Positions 5,182-6,329 of a stretch of 6,329 bases of DNA are shown piece after piece (the stretch's first letter is position 1; each line of letters starts with the position of its first letter). Below the pieces are notes generated by a model. That model did no database searches, was not told the DNA's origin, and worked only from the letters and a program-made list of their open reading frames with translations. Origin of the DNA: Microcaldota archaeon (lineage in GTDB: Archaea; B1Sed10-29; JACOVT01); the NCBI GenBank assembly GCA_016177165.1, contig JACOVT010000048.1, positions 1 to 6,329 of the forward strand. The letters are read 5' to 3'. The translations under genes and the position numbers were made by a program.

Positions 5182-6329
5182 CTACCTGCCCTTGCTTCGG
5201 ACAAGGCCGCTTATTGTGGAGAGCGCCCCGGCGCGCTCGCTGCTTGGTGGTTTCCTGCCCCGGAGTTTTCCCCTCGCCGCCTTGACGATCAAAAGGAGCA
5301 TGACTGCTGCCAGTACTGCGCCAATGAATGGCAAGGCTCCGGCTGCGAAAGCCTCCAAACTCTCGCCCGCGGTGACCGTCATGACCACGTCGCGCCGCAG
5401 CGACTGGTTGCCCGATAGCATGAATATGCCCGCCGAGTAGGAACCCTGTTTTGTTTCCCGCGGCACGCTGACCCTGAACGAAACCGGCGAGGAGCTGAGC
5501 CCCTCCAGAGCAACCTCCAATTCCCTGGGGTCGGCCCTCCAGCCTTCGGGAAGAGTCAACGCCACTCGTACGCGGTGCTGCTTTGTGTCCTTGTTGCGCA
5601 GCGAGAACTTCAGGTCGGCAAACCCGCCTGCGGCTATTTGGGGAGAGTAGAAGTCTGAAACAGCGATGCTTTCCAGCTCCTCGACTTGCGGGACCACTTC
5701 AACACTGTCTATATACCAGTTGGAGTAGTGCTCCAGCCCGACGACCGGCTTGTCGACGCGGTAGCGGAACTCTTTTGCCTGGCCTGCCTGCACGTCGAAC
5801 AGCACCCAAGAGACGCGCGGGTCCCTGTCGAGCACGAAGCTCGGGGGCGTGTCAAACAGCACTTCGCCGACATCTTGGGCGACCTCCTTTGGTATTGTCT
5901 CGAACACGCGTATCGTGTTTTGGGGCACGCGCGAGCTCATCCTCAGCGACACGATGGTCTGGCGCAGCCCGTAGTCTATGGAAACGCTCCTGAAGAAAGT
6001 CGGGAAGGAGTACCCGCCCGGATACACGCGAAGGCGCAGCAGGAATGTCGATGTGAGCGCCCCAGCGTCGGTCTCCAGGCTGACCGTTGCAAAGTAGAGA
6101 CCTGGCTGGGTGCCGTTGGGAACGGTCACTTTCAGGCTCAAGTTCTTCAGCTCGCTTGGCTCCAACGAGATGTTGCCGGGCTGCGAGTCGATCCAGCTTC
6201 CGGGGATGCGTGACACGTTTGCAGAGAAAAACCTGCGCACAGTGGCGCCATTGTACACGCTGAAATCAACCGTTGTTGTGGCGCCCACCGGAATGTCCTT
6301 GACCAGCGGGTAGGAGCGCAGCTCTATGC
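5182..6329 (-). CDS. NEW3-domain surface protein, membrane-anchored (5' end outside window)
   Basis: The last 381 codons of a gene whose beginning lies beyond the right edge. The frame stays open to base 6329, so the GTG at 6288 is an internal valine, not a start. Visible order: an Ig-like NEW3 (COG1470-type) domain with SWI and P.GTQPG.Y signatures; a middle domain containing FRSVSIDY, ETIPKEVAQ and a KEFRYRV strand, a pattern I recognise from archaeal exported proteins; a second NEW3-like domain with LTLPEGWRADP and SGNQS; one transmembrane helix (FIGAVLAAVMLLLIV); and a basic tail ending LVRSKGR. Several N-X-S/T sequons (NVS, NIS, NLS, NQS) suit an exported glycoprotein. No cysteine is seen. 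It aligns end to end with the next gene, so it is one of a tandem pair and probably had a signal peptide. The exterior role, binding or structural, is inferred from architecture; no catalytic motif is visible. Confidence 0.88.
   Translation of the reverse strand, partial: IELRSYPLVKDIPVGATTTVDFSVYNGATVRRFFSANVSRIPGSWIDSQPGNISLEPSELKNLSLKVTVPNGTQPGLYFATVSLETDAGALTSTFLLRLRVYPGGYSFPTFFRSVSIDYGLRQTIVSLRMSSRVPQNTIRVFETIPKEVAQDVGEVLFDTPPSFVLDRDPRVSWVLFDVQAGQAKEFRYRVDKPVVGLEHYSNWYIDSVEVVPQVEELESIAVSDFYSPQIAAGGFADLKFSLRNKDTKQHRVRVALTLPEGWRADPRELEVALEGLSSSPVSFRVSVPRETKQGSYSAGIFMLSGNQSLRRDVVMTVTAGESLEAFAAGALPFIGAVLAAVMLLLIVKAARGKLRGRKPPSSERAGALSTISGLVRSKGR

Noticed and set aside
5142..5204. TTG start at 5204 for the second NEW3 gene
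   Set aside because: It would overlap the upstream gene by 23 bp and put 21 polar residues before an otherwise normal signal peptide. ATG 5141 has AGGT six bases upstream.
6286..6288. GTG at 6288 as the start of the first NEW3 gene
   Set aside because: The frame continues upstream to the window edge, and that sequence (IELRSYPLV) aligns with IGLKSYPIS in the paralogue, so the gene begins outside the window.

Overview
The window looks archaeal. Candidate TATA boxes lie 26-40 nt upstream of start codons, two of them at the spacing expected for leaderless mRNAs. Other archaeal signs are a MinD-type ATPase with the VDAN..TTNL switch region seen in archaeal relatives, membrane-anchored surface proteins built from NEW3-type Ig-like domains, and an exported repeat protein crowded with N-glycosylation sequons. 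The DNA is GC-rich. A DPANN-like or euryarchaeal origin is plausible, but I cannot place the lineage from this window.

All six supported genes lie on the minus strand, so transcription runs from high to low coordinates. In that order they are: (A) >6329-5182, the C-terminal part of a NEW3-domain surface protein; (B) 5141-3522, its complete tandem paralogue with signal peptide, C-terminal membrane anchor and basic cytoplasmic tail; (C) 3444-2665, a divergent MinD-like ATPase whose P-loop lacks the family's signature lysine; (D) 2618-1806, a canonical MinD-like ATPase with an amphipathic C-terminal helix; (E) 1757-1401, a small three-helix membrane protein of unknown function; and (F) 1339-<1, the first 446 residues of an exported, highly repetitive protein with about 37 N-X-S/T sequons and, after residue 31, no Lys or Arg.

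The gaps between genes are short (40, 77, 46, 48 and 61 bp). Candidate TATA boxes can be seen in all five, so the cluster may be a run of separately initiated or overlapping units rather than one simple operon. No tRNA, rRNA, CRISPR array, insertion sequence or plus-strand gene was found, and no stretch over 300 bp is gene-free.

My working model, which is inference only, is a cell-surface module. Paralogous anchored Ig-like proteins and a probably glycosylated repeat protein form an exterior structure. A MinD pair, one canonical and one P-loop variant, works with the small membrane protein and the conserved basic tails of A and B to position or assemble it from the inner membrane face.
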